From positions 1-64,000 of the forward strand of contig NZ_FCOA02000010.1 in assembly GCF_001544875.2 (NCBI RefSeq): a DNA stretch of 64,000 nucleotides, written 5' to 3'. Each line of letters begins with the position of its first letter. Position 1 is the first letter of the stretch. The stretch is from Caballeronia hypogeia. GTDB lineage: Bacteria > Pseudomonadota > Gammaproteobacteria > Burkholderiales > Burkholderiaceae. The notes under the pieces were generated by a model, which worked only from the letters and a program-made list of their open reading frames with translations, had not been told where the DNA came from and did not search any database. Positions 8,579-18,823 of the stretch are shown in pieces. Position numbers and translations under genes: made by a program.

Positions 8579-10486
8579 ATGGTTTCGGTACGTTTGCCTG
8601 ATGGGTCGGTCCGACAATACGACCACCCGGTGACCGTCGCGGAAGTCGCGGCATCGATCGGCGCGGGCTTGGCCAAGGCGGCGCTCGCCGGCAAGCTCAA
8701 CGGCGAACTCGTCGATACCTCGTTTCTGATCGAGCGCGATGCGTCGCTCGCCATCGTCACCGACAAGGATCCGGAAGGCGTCGACGTCGTGCGCCACTCG
8801 ACCGCACACTTGCTGGCCTACGCGGTGAAAGACCTGTTCCCGGAAGCGCAGGTGACCATCGGGCCGGTTATCGACAACGGTTTCTACTACGACTTCTCGT
8901 ACAGCCGCCCCTTCACCCCGGAAGATCTCGAAAAGATCGAGAAGCGCATGCAGGAGCTCGCCAAGAAGGACGAGCCGGTGTCGCGCCGCGTGGTGTCGCG
9001 CGACGAGGCAGTCGAGTATTTCAAGAGCATCGGGGAGAAGTACAAGGCGGAGATCATCCAGTCCATTCCCGACAGCGACGAAATCCGGCTCTACGGGCAC
9101 GGCAATTTCATCGACTTGTGCCGCGGTCCGCACGTGCCGTCCACTGGCAAGCTGAAAGTCTTCAAGCTGATGAAGGTCGCGGGCGCGTACTGGCGCGGCG
9201 ATTCGAAGAACGAGCAGCTTCAGCGCATCTACGGCACCGCCTGGACCAAGAAGGAAGATCAGGAGCAGTACCTGCACATGCTCGAAGAAGCCGAGAAGCG
9301 CGATCACCGCAAGCTCGGCAAGCAGCTCGACCTGTTCCATCTGCAGGACGAAGCGCCGGGCATGGTGTTCTGGCATCCGAAGGGCTGGTCGCTGTGGCAG
9401 CAGGTCGAGCAGTACATGCGCCGCCGCGTGAACGATGCCGGCTACCTCGAGATCAAGACCCCGATGGTCATGGACCGTTCGCTGTGGGAAGCGTCGGGCC
9501 ACTGGCAGAACTATCGTGAAAACATGTTCACGACCGAATCGGAAAAGCGCGACTACGCGATCAAGCCGATGAACTGCCCGGGTCACGTGCAGGTGTTCAA
9601 TCACGGCCTGCGTTCGTACCGCGATCTGCCGCTGCGTTACGCGGAATTCGGCTCGTGCCATCGCAACGAGCCGTCGGGCGCGCTGCACGGCCTGATGCGC
9701 GTGCGCGGCTTCGTGCAGGACGATGCGCACATCTTCTGTACCGAAGACCAGTTCATCGCGGAATCGATTGCGTTCAATACGCTGGCGATGAGCGTGTACA
9801 AGGATTTCGGGTTCGATCACATCGACATCAAGCTGTCGCTGCGTCCCGAGCAGCGCGCGGGCACCGACGAAACCTGGGATCGCGCCGAGCAAGGTTTGCG
9901 CGAGGCGCTGACCGCCTGCGGCCTTCAGTGGGAAGAACTCGCGGGTGAGGGCGCGTTTTACGGTCCGAAGATCGAGTACCACATCAAGGACGCGCTCGGC
10001 CGCTCGTGGCAATGCGGCACGCTTCAACTCGACATGGTGCTGCCGGAGCGCCTCGGCGCGGAATACGTGGCGGAGGACAACAGCCGCCGCCGTCCGGTCA
10101 TGCTCCATCGCGCAATCGTCGGATCAATGGAGCGTTTCCTGGGTATTCTGATCGAGCACCATGCCGGCGCCATGCCGCCGTGGCTCGCGCCGATTCAGGC
10201 CGCCGTGCTCAATATTGCCGAAAGTCAGGCGGAATATGCCGCCAATCTGGCCCAATCGTTGCAAAAACAAGGGCTTAGAGTTGAGTGCGATTTGCGCAAT
10301 GAGAAGATTAGCTATAAAATACGCGAGCACACGCTGCAAAAGGTGCCGTATTTGCTGGTCGTCGGCGACAAGGAGCGTGAGGCAAATACCGTAGCCGTGC
10401 GTGCTCGTGGCGGTGTCGATCTGGGCGTGATGCCGGTCGACGCATTTCTGGAGCGTCTGCAGCAGGAAGTGCGGGCGTTCAAGTAA
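8579..10486 (+). CDS. thrS: Threonine--tRNA ligase
   Basis: The 635-residue class II synthetase charges tRNA-Thr. It has an N-terminal TGS domain (1-61), an editing/SAD domain ([16 protein letters not shown] onward), a catalytic core with NCPGHVQVF and [11 protein letters not shown] segments carrying zinc-binding Cys/His residues, and a C-terminal anticodon-binding domain ([23 protein letters not shown]). The ATG at 8579 follows GGAGA and matches the E. coli start (short lead before LPDGS). It heads the thrS-infC-rpmI-rplT-pheST string. Confidence 0.97.
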   Translation: MVSVRLPDGSVRQYDHPVTVAEVAASIGAGLAKAALAGKLNGELVDTSFLIERDASLAIVTDKDPEGVDVVRHSTAHLLAYAVKDLFPEAQVTIGPVIDNGFYYDFSYSRPFTPEDLEKIEKRMQELAKKDEPVSRRVVSRDEAVEYFKSIGEKYKAEIIQSIPDSDEIRLYGHGNFIDLCRGPHVPSTGKLKVFKLMKVAGAYWRGDSKNEQLQRIYGTAWTKKEDQEQYLHMLEEAEKRDHRKLGKQLDLFHLQDEAPGMVFWHPKGWSLWQQVEQYMRRRVNDAGYLEIKTPMVMDRSLWEASGHWQNYRENMFTTESEKRDYAIKPMNCPGHVQVFNHGLRSYRDLPLRYAEFGSCHRNEPSGALHGLMRVRGFVQDDAHIFCTEDQFIAESIAFNTLAMSVYKDFGFDHIDIKLSLRPEQRAGTDETWDRAEQGLREALTACGLQWEELAGEGAFYGPKIEYHIKDALGRSWQCGTLQLDMVLPERLGAEYVAEDNSRRRPVMLHRAIVGSMERFLGILIEHHAGAMPPWLAPIQAAVLNIAESQAEYAANLAQSLQKQGLRVECDLRNEKISYKIREHTLQKVPYLLVVGDKEREANTVAVRARGGVDLGVMPVDAFLERLQQEVRAFK

Positions 10487-10533
10487 GTCACTCGCAGCGC
10501 GGCTTGTTTTTTAATTTTTAGAGGAAACGTAAC

Positions 10534-11061
10534 ATCGCTACTGATAAGTCGTCACATCGCATCAACGGTGAGATTACCGCACCGGAAGTGCGCTTGGTCG
10601 GAGTGGACAACGAGCCGCTCGGGATCGTGAAACTGGCCGACGCTTTCCGCCAATCGGAACAGCTCGACGTTGATCTCGTCGAAATCGCCCCGCAGGCGTC
10701 CCCGCCTGTGTGCCGTTTGATGGATTACGGCAAGTTCAAGTATTCGGAAGCGAAGAAGCAGCACGAAGCGAAGTTGAAGCAGAAGATCGTGCAGGTGAAG
10801 GAAGTCAAATTCCGCCCCGGCACGGATGACGGTGACTACAACGTCAAGCTGCGCAACCTCACGCGCTTCCTCGAAGACGGCGACAAGACGAAAATCACGT
10901 TGCGTTTCCGCGGTCGCGAAATGGCGCACCAGGAAATCGGCATGCGTATGCTCGAACGCCTGAAGTCGGATCTTGATGAATACGGCCAGGTCGAGCAGAT
11001 GCCGAAGATGGAAGGGCGTCAGATGATCATGGTGCTTGCCCCGAAGAAGAAGGGTAAGTAA
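10534..11061 (+). CDS. infC: Translation initiation factor IF-3 (non-canonical ATC start)
   Basis: The 175-residue protein binds the 30S subunit and proofreads start-codon selection. The N-terminal [24 protein letters not shown] and C-terminal [20 protein letters not shown] regions are clear IF-3. No ATG, GTG or TTG stands at the proper N-terminus. The conserved reading begins [10 protein letters not shown] at ATC 10534-10536, 6 bases after GAGGAAA. This fits the known IF-3 autoregulation through AUU-like start codons. The first ordinary start (TTG in the 10588 region) would delete the conserved N-terminus. It lies 47 bases after thrS. Confidence 0.95.
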   Translation: MATDKSSHRINGEITAPEVRLVGVDNEPLGIVKLADAFRQSEQLDVDLVEIAPQASPPVCRLMDYGKFKYSEAKKQHEAKLKQKIVQVKEVKFRPGTDDGDYNVKLRNLTRFLEDGDKTKITLRFRGREMAHQEIGMRMLERLKSDLDEYGQVEQMPKMEGRQMIMVLAPKKKGK

Positions 11062-11130
11062 TCGCAAGCAGTAAGGCGATGGATCGCGCCCCGTCGAAAG
11101 GCGGTTGACGCGGCATTGCCGGCAGTTTCA

Positions 11131-11189
11131 GATCGGCGTCATTTTGGTGGCGCCGATCATGAAAAGCGGCGGCTCTTCACCGAGCCGCC
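11131..11189 (+). promoter_or_regulatory. Paired hairpins in the infC-rpmI gap, possible L20 autoregulatory leader
   Basis: Two stem-loops stand in tandem: GATCGGCG/CGCCGATC (11131-11138, 11151-11158) and GGCGGCTC/GAGCCGCC (11168-11175, 11182-11189). Neither has a T tract, so they do not look like terminators. In E. coli ribosomal protein L20 represses rpmI-rplT through an RNA structure upstream of rpmI; this 231-base gap is in the right place for such a site. The function here is inferred. Confidence 0.4.
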
Positions 11190-11292
11190 TGCAAACAAGT
11201 GGAGCGTGGGTTTCGAAGGGCGGGAAGGGGTTCGTCGTTGTCTGATGGATCAGCCGCACACCCATGACCATCTAATAAACTGGAGTTGTCTC

Positions 11293-11490
11293 ATGCCGAA
11301 GATGAAGACCAAGAAGAGTGCTGCAAAGCGCTTCGTGGTGCGTCCGGGCGGTACCGTCAAGCGCGGTCAAGCGTTCAAGCGCCACATTCTTACCAAGAAA
11401 ACCACCAAGAACAAACGCCATCTGCGTGGCGCCACGGCTGTTCATGATTCCGATCTGAACTCCGTCCGCGCAATGCTGCCGTTCGCCTAA
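11293..11490 (+). CDS. rpmI: 50S ribosomal protein L35
   Basis: The 65-residue basic protein [14 protein letters not shown]... has standard L35 length and the [11 protein letters not shown] segment. The ATG at 11293 lies 7 bases after GGAG. It is a small protein of the large ribosomal subunit and is normally co-regulated with L20, encoded 28 bases downstream. Confidence 0.97.
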
Positions 11491-11518
11491 CCTCAACTGA
11501 CACTCCAAGGAGAGCAAG

Positions 11519-11878
11519 ATGCCTCGAGTAAAACGTGGGGTTACCGCACGGGCCCGTCACAAGAAAATCATTCGTCTGGCCAAGGGTTACCGCGGCCGTC
11601 GCAATAACGTCTATCGCATCGCCAAGCAGGCGGTCATGCGCGCAGGCCAGTATGCCTACCGCGATCGCCGCAACAAGAAGCGTGTGTTCCGCGCACTGTG
11701 GATCACGCGTATCAACGCGGCGGTGCGTCAGCACGACATGACCTACAGCGTGTTCATCAACGGCCTGAAGAAGGCTTCGATCGAACTCGACCGCAAGGTT
11801 CTGGCTGACATGGCTGTGTTCGACAAGGCTGCTTTTGCTGCGATCGTGAAGCAGGTGAAAGCCGCCGTTGCAGCCTAA
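11519..11878 (+). CDS. rplT: 50S ribosomal protein L20
   Basis: The 119-residue L20 protein begins [18 protein letters not shown], the classic family N-terminus, with [15 protein letters not shown] in the middle. It binds 23S rRNA early in 50S assembly and in enterobacteria represses rpmI-rplT translation. It starts behind AAGGAGAGCAAG. A terminator hairpin lies 70 bases after it. Confidence 0.98.
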   Translation: MPRVKRGVTARARHKKIIRLAKGYRGRRNNVYRIAKQAVMRAGQYAYRDRRNKKRVFRALWITRINAAVRQHDMTYSVFINGLKKASIELDRKVLADMAVFDKAAFAAIVKQVKAAVAA

Positions 11879-11947
11879 TTGCGAAATTAGTACTGCGTGG
11901 TTCGCCCGAGCGTCATCGTGAGGTAGACGGTGGCGCGAAGGCAGAAA

Positions 11948-11974
11948 ACGGGGCTCTCACCGAGCCCCGTTTTT
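11948..11974 (+). terminator. Intrinsic terminator between rplT and pheS
   Basis: The 9-base stem ACGGGGCTC / GAGCCCCGT (11948-11956, 11962-11970) with loop TCACC runs into TTTTT. It may end the infC-rpmI-rplT transcript or attenuate pheST; no phenylalanine-rich leader peptide is visible before it. Confidence 0.8.
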
Positions 11975-12072
11975 GTTGGTCGGACGGTTTTGCACATCGC
12001 ATGCGAGGCTATCAGCGTGGCTGAGCAAAACCGAACCGCAGTTTGAACTTCGACGTTGAAGAGAAGGGATCA

Positions 12073-13086
12073 ATGGATCTGGACCAGATTGTCGCCGACG
12101 CGAAAAGCGCCTTTGAACACGCCACCGACGCCAACACGCTCGAAAACGAGAAGGCGCGGTTTCTCGGCAAGTCCGGCGCGCTGACCGAATTGCTGAAGGG
12201 CTTGGGCAAGCTCGATCCCGAAGCCAAGAAAACCGAAGGCGCGCGCATCAATCAGGCAAAGCAGCAGGTCGAGGCGGCGCTGACCGCACGTCGACAGGGG
12301 CTCGCGGATGCGCTGCTGAACCAGCGTCTGGCGGCTGAGGCCATCGACGTCACGCTGCCCGGCCGTGGCGCCGGCGCGGGCACGCTGCATCCTGTCATGC
12401 GTACGTGGGAGCGCGTGGAGCAGGTGTTCCGTACGATCGGCTTCGATGTCGCCGATGGTCCGGAAATCGAAACCGACTGGTACAACTTCACGTCACTGAA
12501 CAGCCCGGAGAATCACCCGGCGCGTTCGATGCAGGACACGTTCTATGTCGACGGCAACGACGCCGAAGGCCGCCCGCTGCTGCTACGCACGCACACGAGC
12601 CCGATGCAGGTGCGCTACGCGCGCATGAACAAGCCGCCGATCAAGGTGATCGTGCCGGGCCGCACGTATCGCGTGGACAGCGACGCCACGCATTCGCCGA
12701 TGTTCAACCAGGTCGAAGGCCTGTGGATCGAAGAGAACATCAGCTTCGCGGATCTGAAGGGCGTCTACACCGACTTTCTGAAGAAGTTCTTCGAGCGCGA
12801 CGACATTCTCGTGCGCTTCCGTCCGTCGTATTTCCCGTTCACGGAGCCGTCGGCCGAGATCGACATGATGTTCGAGCACGGCAAGAACGCGGGCAAATGG
12901 CTGGAAATCTCCGGCTCGGGCCAGGTGCATCCGACCGTCATCCGCAACATGGGCCTCGACCCGGAGCGCTATATCGGCTTCGCGTTCGGCAGCGGCCTCG
13001 AGCGTCTGACCATGCTGCGCTACGGCGTGCAGGACCTGCGTCTGTTCTTCGAGAACGATCTGCGTTTCCTGCGCCAGTTCGCGTAA
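12073..13086 (+). CDS. pheS: Phenylalanine--tRNA ligase alpha subunit
   Basis: The 337-residue alpha subunit has an N-terminal coiled coil (about 1-90) and the class II catalytic core. [17 protein letters not shown], motif 2 ([16 protein letters not shown]) and motif 3 ([17 protein letters not shown]) are all present. The ATG at 12073 follows AGAAGGGATCA; an in-frame ATG 30 bases up has no ribosome site. It pairs with PheT, encoded 81 bases downstream, as an alpha2-beta2 enzyme. Confidence 0.97.
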   Translation: MDLDQIVADAKSAFEHATDANTLENEKARFLGKSGALTELLKGLGKLDPEAKKTEGARINQAKQQVEAALTARRQGLADALLNQRLAAEAIDVTLPGRGAGAGTLHPVMRTWERVEQVFRTIGFDVADGPEIETDWYNFTSLNSPENHPARSMQDTFYVDGNDAEGRPLLLRTHTSPMQVRYARMNKPPIKVIVPGRTYRVDSDATHSPMFNQVEGLWIEENISFADLKGVYTDFLKKFFERDDILVRFRPSYFPFTEPSAEIDMMFEHGKNAGKWLEISGSGQVHPTVIRNMGLDPERYIGFAFGSGLERLTMLRYGVQDLRLFFENDLRFLRQFA

Positions 13087-13167
13087 AGCGTCGGCCTTGC
13101 CTGCGACGTCCGGCGCTTTTTCGAGCCACCGGACGAGAGACTCCAAACATTTCGAACGTAGACACAC

Positions 13168-15600
13168 ATGCAATTCCCCGAATCCTGGCTCCGCAGTTTC
13201 GTCGATCCCAAGCTCTCCACCGACGAGCTCGCGCACGCGCTGACGATGGCCGGCCTCGAAGTCGAAGATCTGCGCCCGGTCGCGCCGCCGACCACGAAGA
13301 TCGTCGTAGGCCAAGTGCTCGAAGTCGCCAAGCATCCGAATGCCGACAAGCTCAACGTCTGTCAGGTCGATGCCGGCACGGGCGAGCAGCTCAACATCGT
13401 GTGCGGCGCGCCGAACGTGTCGCCGGGCATCAAGGTGCCGGTCGCGCTGATCGGCGCGGTGTTGCCGCCGGCGGAAGCGGGCGGCGAGCCGTTCGCCATC
13501 AAGCCGACGAAACTGCGCGGCGTCGATAGCCAGGGCATGCTGTGCTCGGCGCGCGAACTGAAGCTGTCCGAAGATCACAGCGGTCTTCTGATCCTGCCTA
13601 CAGATGCCAAGGTCGGTCAGGACATTCGCGAAGTGCTCAATCTCGACGACACCGTGTTCGAGATCAAGCTCACGCCGAACAAGGCGGATTGCCTCTCGGT
13701 GTTCGGCGTCGCGCGCGAGACGGCCGCGATCACCGGCGCGCCCTTGAAGGCGCTCGAAATGCCCGCGGTCGTCGCGAAGCTCGACGAGAAGCTGCCCGTG
13801 AACATCATGGCGCCCGACCTGTGCGGCCGCTTTTCGGGCCGCGTGATTCGCGGCGTGAACGCGCACGCGAAGACGCCGCAATGGATGGTCGAGCGTCTCG
13901 AGCGCTCGGGCCAGCGCAGCATCTCCGCGCTCGTCGACATTTCGAACTACGTGATGCTCGAACTCGGCCGCCCCTCGCACGTCTTCGATCTCGACAAGAT
14001 CCACGGCGCGATGGAAGTGCGCTGGGGCAAGAAGGGCGAATCGCTCAAGCTGCTGAACGGCAACACCATCGAAGTCGATGAAACCGTCGGCGTGATCGCG
14101 GACGACCATCATCTCGAAAGTCTCGCGGGCATCATGGGAGGCGACAGCACGGCCGTGTCGCTCGACACGACCAACATCTATCTCGAAGCCGCATTCTGGT
14201 GGCCGGACTCTATCCGCGGCCGCGCGCGCAAGTACAACTTCTCGACCGATGCGGCGCATCGCTTCGAGCGCGGCGTCGATTATTCGACGACGGTCGAGCA
14301 CATCGAGCGTATCTCGCGGCTGATCCTCGACATCTGCGGCGGGGAGGCCGGTCCGGTCGACGATCAGATCGTCAACGTGCCCGAACGCAAGCCCGTGTCC
14401 ATGCGCGTGTCGCGTGCGCATCGCATCATCGGCATCGAGATCGGCGCGGAAGAGATCGCGCAAATCTTCACGCGCCTGAACCTCGCCTTCGAACGCGATG
14501 GCGACACCTTCAAGGTCACGCCGCCGCCGTATCGCTTCGACATCGAGATCGAGGAAGACCTGATCGAGGAAGTCGCGCGCATCTACGGTTTCGAGAAGAT
14601 TCCCGCGCGTCCGCCGGTCGCGCGCAGCGAGATGCGCATCACGAACGAAACGAAGCGCTCGATCCACACGCTGCGTCATGAAGTGGCCGCGCGCGACTAC
14701 TCGGAAACGGTCAACTTCAGTTTCGTCGATGCGGAGTGGGAGAAGGACTTCGCCGGCAACGACAATCCGATCAAGCTGCTCAATCCGATCGCGAGCCAGC
14801 TTTCGGTCATGCGCACGACGACCTTCGGCAGCCTGATCGAAGTGCTGCGTCATAACCTGAACCGCCGCGCCGAGCGTATCCGCGTGTTCGAGGCGGGCCG
14901 CGTGTTCCATCGCGATGCGAATGTGAAAGCGGGTGAACTGACCGTCGCGGGCTATGCGCAGCCGAAGATGATCGGCGGCCTCGCCTATGGTCCGGTGATC
15001 GAAGAGCAGTGGGGCGCGGCTTCGCGCAACGTCGACTTCTTCGACGTGAAGGGCGACATCGAAGCGCTGTTCGCGCCAGTCGTGCCGCGTTTCGTGAAGG
15101 CCGAACATCCGGCGCTGCATCCGGGGCGTTCGGCGCGTATCGAAGTGGCGGGGCGCGCGGTCGGCTGGATTGGCGAGTTGCATCCGCGCTGGCTGCAAAA
15201 ATATGATCTGCAGAACGCGCCGATCCTCTTCGAAATCGACGCCGAAGCGCTGATGGATCGCGCACTGCCGACCCCTGCGGAAGTGTCCAAATTCCCGCCG
15301 GTGCGTCGCGATATCGCGATTGTCGTGGATCAACACGTGCTGGTTCAGGCGCTCCTCGACGAGCTCGAAAACGCCCGTTCCGAGCCCGCCTGCAAGCACG
15401 TCACGAGGGTTGCGCTTTTCGATGAATTTCGTCCAAAATCAAATACTTCCGGTGGCTTGGGAGCGCACGAGAAAAGTCTTGCCTTCCGTGTAACGTTGCA
15501 AGATACTGGCGGCACGCTTCAGGACGAAACGGTCGATACGGCCATCAAAACGCTGGTGGATCGCCTGGCTCGAGTACACGGCGCGCGGTTGCGCGGATAG
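13168..15600 (+). CDS. pheT: Phenylalanine--tRNA ligase beta subunit
   Basis: The 810-residue beta subunit has a tRNA-binding EMAP-like domain (about 40-155, [16 protein letters not shown]), the B3/B4 editing domain (about 210-380), the B5 domain (about 405-475), a catalytic-like core and a C-terminal ferredoxin-fold anticodon-binding domain ([13 protein letters not shown] to the end). It acts with PheS, and ihfA follows closely. Confidence 0.97.
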   Translation: MQFPESWLRSFVDPKLSTDELAHALTMAGLEVEDLRPVAPPTTKIVVGQVLEVAKHPNADKLNVCQVDAGTGEQLNIVCGAPNVSPGIKVPVALIGAVLPPAEAGGEPFAIKPTKLRGVDSQGMLCSARELKLSEDHSGLLILPTDAKVGQDIREVLNLDDTVFEIKLTPNKADCLSVFGVARETAAITGAPLKALEMPAVVAKLDEKLPVNIMAPDLCGRFSGRVIRGVNAHAKTPQWMVERLERSGQRSISALVDISNYVMLELGRPSHVFDLDKIHGAMEVRWGKKGESLKLLNGNTIEVDETVGVIADDHHLESLAGIMGGDSTAVSLDTTNIYLEAAFWWPDSIRGRARKYNFSTDAAHRFERGVDYSTTVEHIERISRLILDICGGEAGPVDDQIVNVPERKPVSMRVSRAHRIIGIEIGAEEIAQIFTRLNLAFERDGDTFKVTPPPYRFDIEIEEDLIEEVARIYGFEKIPARPPVARSEMRITNETKRSIHTLRHEVAARDYSETVNFSFVDAEWEKDFAGNDNPIKLLNPIASQLSVMRTTTFGSLIEVLRHNLNRRAERIRVFEAGRVFHRDANVKAGELTVAGYAQPKMIGGLAYGPVIEEQWGAASRNVDFFDVKGDIEALFAPVVPRFVKAEHPALHPGRSARIEVAGRAVGWIGELHPRWLQKYDLQNAPILFEIDAEALMDRALPTPAEVSKFPPVRRDIAIVVDQHVLVQALLDELENARSEPACKHVTRVALFDEFRPKSNTSGGLGAHEKSLAFRVTLQDTGGTLQDETVDTAIKTLVDRLARVHGARLRG

Positions 15601-15664
15601 CCTGCAGTTGGCCCGTCCGTCTCAACGCCCAAGTCTCAAAAAGTGGCAAGCGCCGTTTTCCGAT

Positions 15665-16069
15665 ATGAACCAAATGAACTCGAGTGATTTCGAAGCCCTT
15701 CTTTCGGCGCAGCGTAGCGCCATGACCCGAGATACCCAGACCTCGAGCGCGTCCGGCGACACGCCGACGCTCACCAAGGCCGAGTTGGCCGAGATGCTGT
15801 TCGACCACGTCGGTTTGAACAAGCGCGAAGCCAAGGACATGGTCGAAGCCTTCTTCGAAGTCATTCGCGATGCGCTGGAGAGCGGCGAAAGCGTCAAGCT
15901 CTCCGGCTTCGGCAATTTTCAGTTGCGCGACAAGCCTCAGCGTCCCGGCCGCAATCCGAAGACGGGCGAGGCCATTCCCATTGCCGCGCGGCGGGTCGTC
16001 ACGTTTCATGCAAGTCAGAAGCTGAAGGCGCTGGTCGAAACGGGAGCGGAGACGGACCTCACTCGCTGA
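15665..16069 (+). CDS. ihfA: Integration host factor subunit alpha
   Basis: The 134-residue nucleoid protein bends DNA together with IHF-beta. The HU/IHF core is [32 protein letters not shown], and the DNA arm [22 protein letters not shown] carries the intercalating Pro. About 35 residues precede the core, longer than the E. coli protein. Starts at 15665, 15674 or 15722 are all possible and none has a strong ribosome site; 15665 is chosen to keep the [17 protein letters not shown] segment. pheST-ihfA linkage is conserved in proteobacteria. Confidence 0.9.
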   Translation: MNQMNSSDFEALLSAQRSAMTRDTQTSSASGDTPTLTKAELAEMLFDHVGLNKREAKDMVEAFFEVIRDALESGESVKLSGFGNFQLRDKPQRPGRNPKTGEAIPIAARRVVTFHASQKLKALVETGAETDLTR

Positions 16070-16155
16070 TCTCCCGGCGGCGCGCGTCTCTCGCGCGTCG
16101 CGTTGCCTGACCACCGCGGTTCAATCGACATCACTTACAAGATGGTTGATCGACG

Positions 16156-16536
16156 ATGGAAAAAGTCGTCTTGCCTCCGATCCCCGCCAAGCGATATTTC
16201 ACGATTGGCGAAGTCAGCGAGTTGTGCGGCGTCAAGCCTCACGTGTTGCGCTATTGGGAGCAGGAGTTCACACAACTGAGGCCCGTCAAGCGGCGCGGCA
16301 ATCGCCGCTACTATCAGCATCATGAGGTTCTGCTGATCCGGCGCATTCGCGAGTTGCTGTATGAACAAGGCTTCACGATCAACGGCGCGCGCAATCGGCT
16401 CGACGCTCAGGGACGCGCGATCGACGACGACTCCGAAGTCGCCGAAGCTCCGGTCGCTGAACAGGCGCAAGCGGCGATCGATGTCGATCAGTTGCGCAAG
16501 GATATCCTTCAGGTGATCGATCTGCTCGGCGGGTGA
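16156..16536 (+). CDS. MerR family transcriptional regulator
   Basis: This 126-residue protein has a MerR winged helix at residues 13-80 (YFTIGEVSELCGVKPHVLRYWE, then RRGNRRYY) and a short acidic tail ending in a helix, with no metal-binding cysteines or ligand domain. Such short MerR proteins directly after ihfA are common in beta- and gamma-proteobacteria. It ends 20 bases before a terminator. Target genes are unknown. Confidence 0.88.
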   Translation: MEKVVLPPIPAKRYFTIGEVSELCGVKPHVLRYWEQEFTQLRPVKRRGNRRYYQHHEVLLIRRIRELLYEQGFTINGARNRLDAQGRAIDDDSEVAEAPVAEQAQAAIDVDQLRKDILQVIDLLGG

Positions 16537-16555
16537 GCCGCGTCAGACTTCCGAC

Positions 16556-16585
16556 AATGCCGCGATTGCATCGCGGCATTTTTTT
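16556..16585 (+). terminator. Intrinsic terminator after the ihfA-merR string
   Basis: The perfect 11-base stem AATGCCGCGAT / ATCGCGGCATT (16556-16566, 16570-16580) with a 3-base loop is followed by a T run to 16585. Confidence 0.9.
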
Positions 16586-16718
16586 CGCCCGCACTTTGGG
16601 AGCGCTCGGCCGTGCGCTGCGTAGCGCACGCGACGGCGGTACGATAAGCGCTCGCTCTTTTCGTTCGCCGCGCGGACGCTTTACGCGCGGTTCCGCCATG
16701 TCGTTTCAGGAGGGGCTT

Positions 16719-17318
16719 ATGCGTGTGCTGCTCGTAGGCGCAACAGGCTTGTTGGGCACGGAAATCAGACGGTGTCTCGAGCCTGAGCATGAAGTGATCG
16801 GCGCGAGCCGAAAGGGCTCGGATGTCTCGGTCGATTTGTCGAACAAGGCGAGCATCGTCGCGATGTATGACGCGGTCGGCAAGGTGGGCGCGGTCGTGTG
16901 CGTGGGCGGCGCAGCGAAGTTCGCGCCAATGGACGCGCTCGCCGATGACGACTACGCGTTCAGTCTCGCGAACAAGCTGATGGGGCAGGTGAATCTTGTG
17001 CGCTGCGCGAGCGGACATGTCGAGGAGGGCGGCTCCGTCACGCTGACGAGCGGCACGCTGTCTCAGCAGCCGATGATCGGCAGCGCGGCGGTGAGCATCG
17101 TCAACGCGGGTGTCGAAGGATTCGTGCGCGCGGCTGCACTCGAGTTGCAGGGAAAGATGCGCGTGAACGTCGTGAGCCCGGGATGGGTCGCGGAAACCTT
17201 GGCGTCGATGGGCAAGGATGCGGCTCAGGGCATCGCGGCGGTTGATGTCGCGAAAGTATACAAGCGCGCCATCGACGAAACGATGACCGGGCAGACGCTG
17301 CTCGCGGCTAAGACTTGA
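16719..17318 (+). CDS. Short-chain dehydrogenase family protein
   Basis: The 199-residue protein begins MRVLLVGATGLLGTEI, with a Rossmann GATGLLG motif at residues 7-13. A substrate segment VTLTSGTLSQQP stands where the catalytic Ser normally is. The usual YxxxK is not clear (ASIVNAGVEGF replaces it), so catalysis is uncertain and it may be a divergent or non-canonical SDR. The ATG at 16719 follows a very strong AGGAGGGG. It overlaps the convergent downstream gene by 11 bases. Confidence 0.8.
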   Translation: MRVLLVGATGLLGTEIRRCLEPEHEVIGASRKGSDVSVDLSNKASIVAMYDAVGKVGAVVCVGGAAKFAPMDALADDDYAFSLANKLMGQVNLVRCASGHVEEGGSVTLTSGTLSQQPMIGSAAVSIVNAGVEGFVRAAALELQGKMRVNVVSPGWVAETLASMGKDAAQGIAAVDVAKVYKRAIDETMTGQTLLAAKT

Positions 17319-17658
17319 CTGCGGCGCGCAGCCGCCTTCTTGTGCCGGCCGCCGCGCGAGTGGCCGGCGTCTTCACCTTCACCGACCAGTACACGATGCT
17401 CGGACCGACGCCCGAGGGCGGATAGGCGCGCCAGTCGCCTGCGCCGTGATGGAAGAAGTACAACGCAAAAAATCCGCCGGGCTTGGGCGCGCTGACGCAA
17501 ACGTAACGGCCGCCGCCGGGATACACGCGCCCGAAGCGCGTGACGCGCGCGCGGCTTTCCGGATCGAACCATTTTGCGACTTCGGCGCGCAACGCGGATG
17601 CAGGTCGGCTAGCGGAGATGCGCCTTGCTGGCGAAGGCGCGGGGACAATCGAAGGCAT
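17308..17658 (-). CDS. Hypothetical protein
   Basis: I do not recognise this 116-residue protein. It has a Gly/aromatic centre (RVYPGGGRYVCVSAPKPGG, then ALYFFHHGAGDWRAYPPS) that reads as a compact beta domain, with a basic Ala/Arg tail. The ATG at 17658 follows AAGGAATGG, which supports a real gene. It converges with the SDR gene, overlapping it by 11 bases. No signal peptide or membrane segment is evident. Confidence 0.6.
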   Translation of the reverse strand: MPSIVPAPSPARRISASRPASALRAEVAKWFDPESRARVTRFGRVYPGGGRYVCVSAPKPGGFFALYFFHHGAGDWRAYPPSGVGPSIVYWSVKVKTPATRAAAGTRRRLRAAVKS

Positions 17659-17772
17659 GGTGCCATTCCTTATGTGTCGCCTTAAGACTAGAGCTTAAAT
17701 CATTGACACACAAGTGTTTTTTTGCGTTTCACGTCTGAATATACGACGCTTGGCACGACCGGGTCGCGTGCG

Positions 17773-18027
17773 TCAGACGGCCATGCCCATCATCGCGGTG
17801 GTGTTGCTCAACGCCTCATCTTCGGCGCGGACTTTGAGCATCGCGTCGGCGAGTCGGTAGTAGAGTCGCGCGCGTTGTTCGAGCAGGGCGGGAGAGGCAT
17901 CGGACGGAAGCGCTTCGTCGGCCATGTCGCCTGCCAACGCCTGGCCGGCGAAGTAGTCCCGCAAGGACATGCCGTAGTTGCTGTTGCCGGGAAAGGCGCG
18001 TGGGTTGCTGAGCTTGCTATAAGCCAT
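17773..18027 (-). CDS. Small hypothetical protein with a phage-associated GMSLRDYFA motif
   Basis: This 84-residue protein reads MAYSKLSNPRAFPGNSNYG then MSLRDYFAGQALAG. The pattern AFP...GM(S/T)LRDYFA is frequent in small hypothetical proteins of phages and prophages. The C-terminal half is helical (EQRARLYYRLADAMLKVRA). The start at 18027 was preferred because the upstream extension runs into the tRNA-Pro terminator. It lies just beyond the 3' end of tRNA-Pro, a usual integration site, but no integrase is near. The function is unknown. Confidence 0.6.
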   Translation of the reverse strand: MAYSKLSNPRAFPGNSNYGMSLRDYFAGQALAGDMADEALPSDASPALLEQRARLYYRLADAMLKVRAEDEALSNTTAMMGMAV

Positions 18028-18067
18028 TGTTCTTTTTTCGCCGATGATCACGTTGCCCGCACGGGCC

Positions 18068-18100
18068 AAAAAAAAGCTCTCCGGCCAGAAGCCGGAGAGC
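18068..18100 (-). terminator. Intrinsic terminator of tRNA-Pro
   Basis: On the minus strand the stem GCTCTCCGGC / GCCGGAGAGC (18100-18091, 18085-18076) closes a 5-base loop and runs into a T tract read from 18075 down to 18068. It is 11 bases beyond the tRNA 3' end. Confidence 0.88.
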
Positions 18101-18110
18101 TTTTCGATAC

Positions 18111-18187
<77 letters not shown>

Positions 18188-18276
18188 AGAGAACGAAAGT
18201 ATATCAAAGAGAAACGAATAGTAGAACTGCTTCGACGAATTTCGCGATTGAAGTCAGCGAATTCACTCGCAAGAGA

Positions 18277-18684
18277 TCAGAGCGTCAACTTCGACTGGGT
18301 GTACGGTGAGGTCTGAATCTGCACCGGACGCCCGGCGTCAACCGTTCGCCGTCCACGGGCAACGCGTTGACGCCTGCGAAAACGCAGCGCCAGCAACAGA
18401 GAAACCACGCAGGGAATCAGATAGGTCAGGACACGGCCCGCCCATGCCGTTCGCGATGCGAGACTCTCATACTCGGTGCGGTCGTGAAAGCTCGCCGACG
18501 CGAAGACCATCGTCAGCGTGAAGTCCAGGATCATCGCAAGAATGCACAGCACGAAGAAAAACAGTGCGCCGTTCCATTGCAACGCGCCCTGACGTACGTT
18601 CACCGCACGGCAGAGGAAAAGCGTCAGCGCCAGCAATGACAGACTGAAGGCCAGCGGAATCCAGGAAATTTCCATATCGCGCAT
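18277..18684 (-). CDS. Small integral membrane protein of unknown function
   Basis: The 135-residue protein has three predicted transmembrane stretches: SWIPLAFSLSLLALTLFLC near the N-terminus, FFFVLCILAMILDFTLTMV in the middle and YLIPCVVSLLLALRF before a basic C-terminal tail. I do not recognise a family. The start at 18684 is chosen because the first membrane helix begins there; a longer reading starts at 18843 inside the neighbouring LysR gene. It lies between that LysR gene and tRNA-Pro. Confidence 0.5.
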   Translation of the reverse strand: MRDMEISWIPLAFSLSLLALTLFLCRAVNVRQGALQWNGALFFFVLCILAMILDFTLTMVFASASFHDRTEYESLASRTAWAGRVLTYLIPCVVSLLLALRFRRRQRVARGRRTVDAGRPVQIQTSPYTQSKLTL

Positions 18685-18823
18685 GCTCGCGTTCGGGTGA
18701 CGAAGCGATCCCGGCAGCACGCACGATGACAATGTGTCGCGCCTGTGGCCGGAACCGGAAGCGGCGCGATGATTACACGCGATCAACGATGTCAGAATAA
18801 GAGGAATCCTAATCGCCTTTGCC

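Noticed and set aside
12583..15399. 938-codon open frame on the minus strand across pheS/pheT
   Set aside because: It is antisense to two certain genes, has Arg/His/Asp-rich composition typical of shadow frames in high-GC DNA, and shows no domain.
16533..16718. Longer start for the SDR gene at 16719
   Set aside because: The 62 extra residues would run through the ihfA-merR terminator; the strong AGGAGGGG site and Rossmann motif place the start at 16719.
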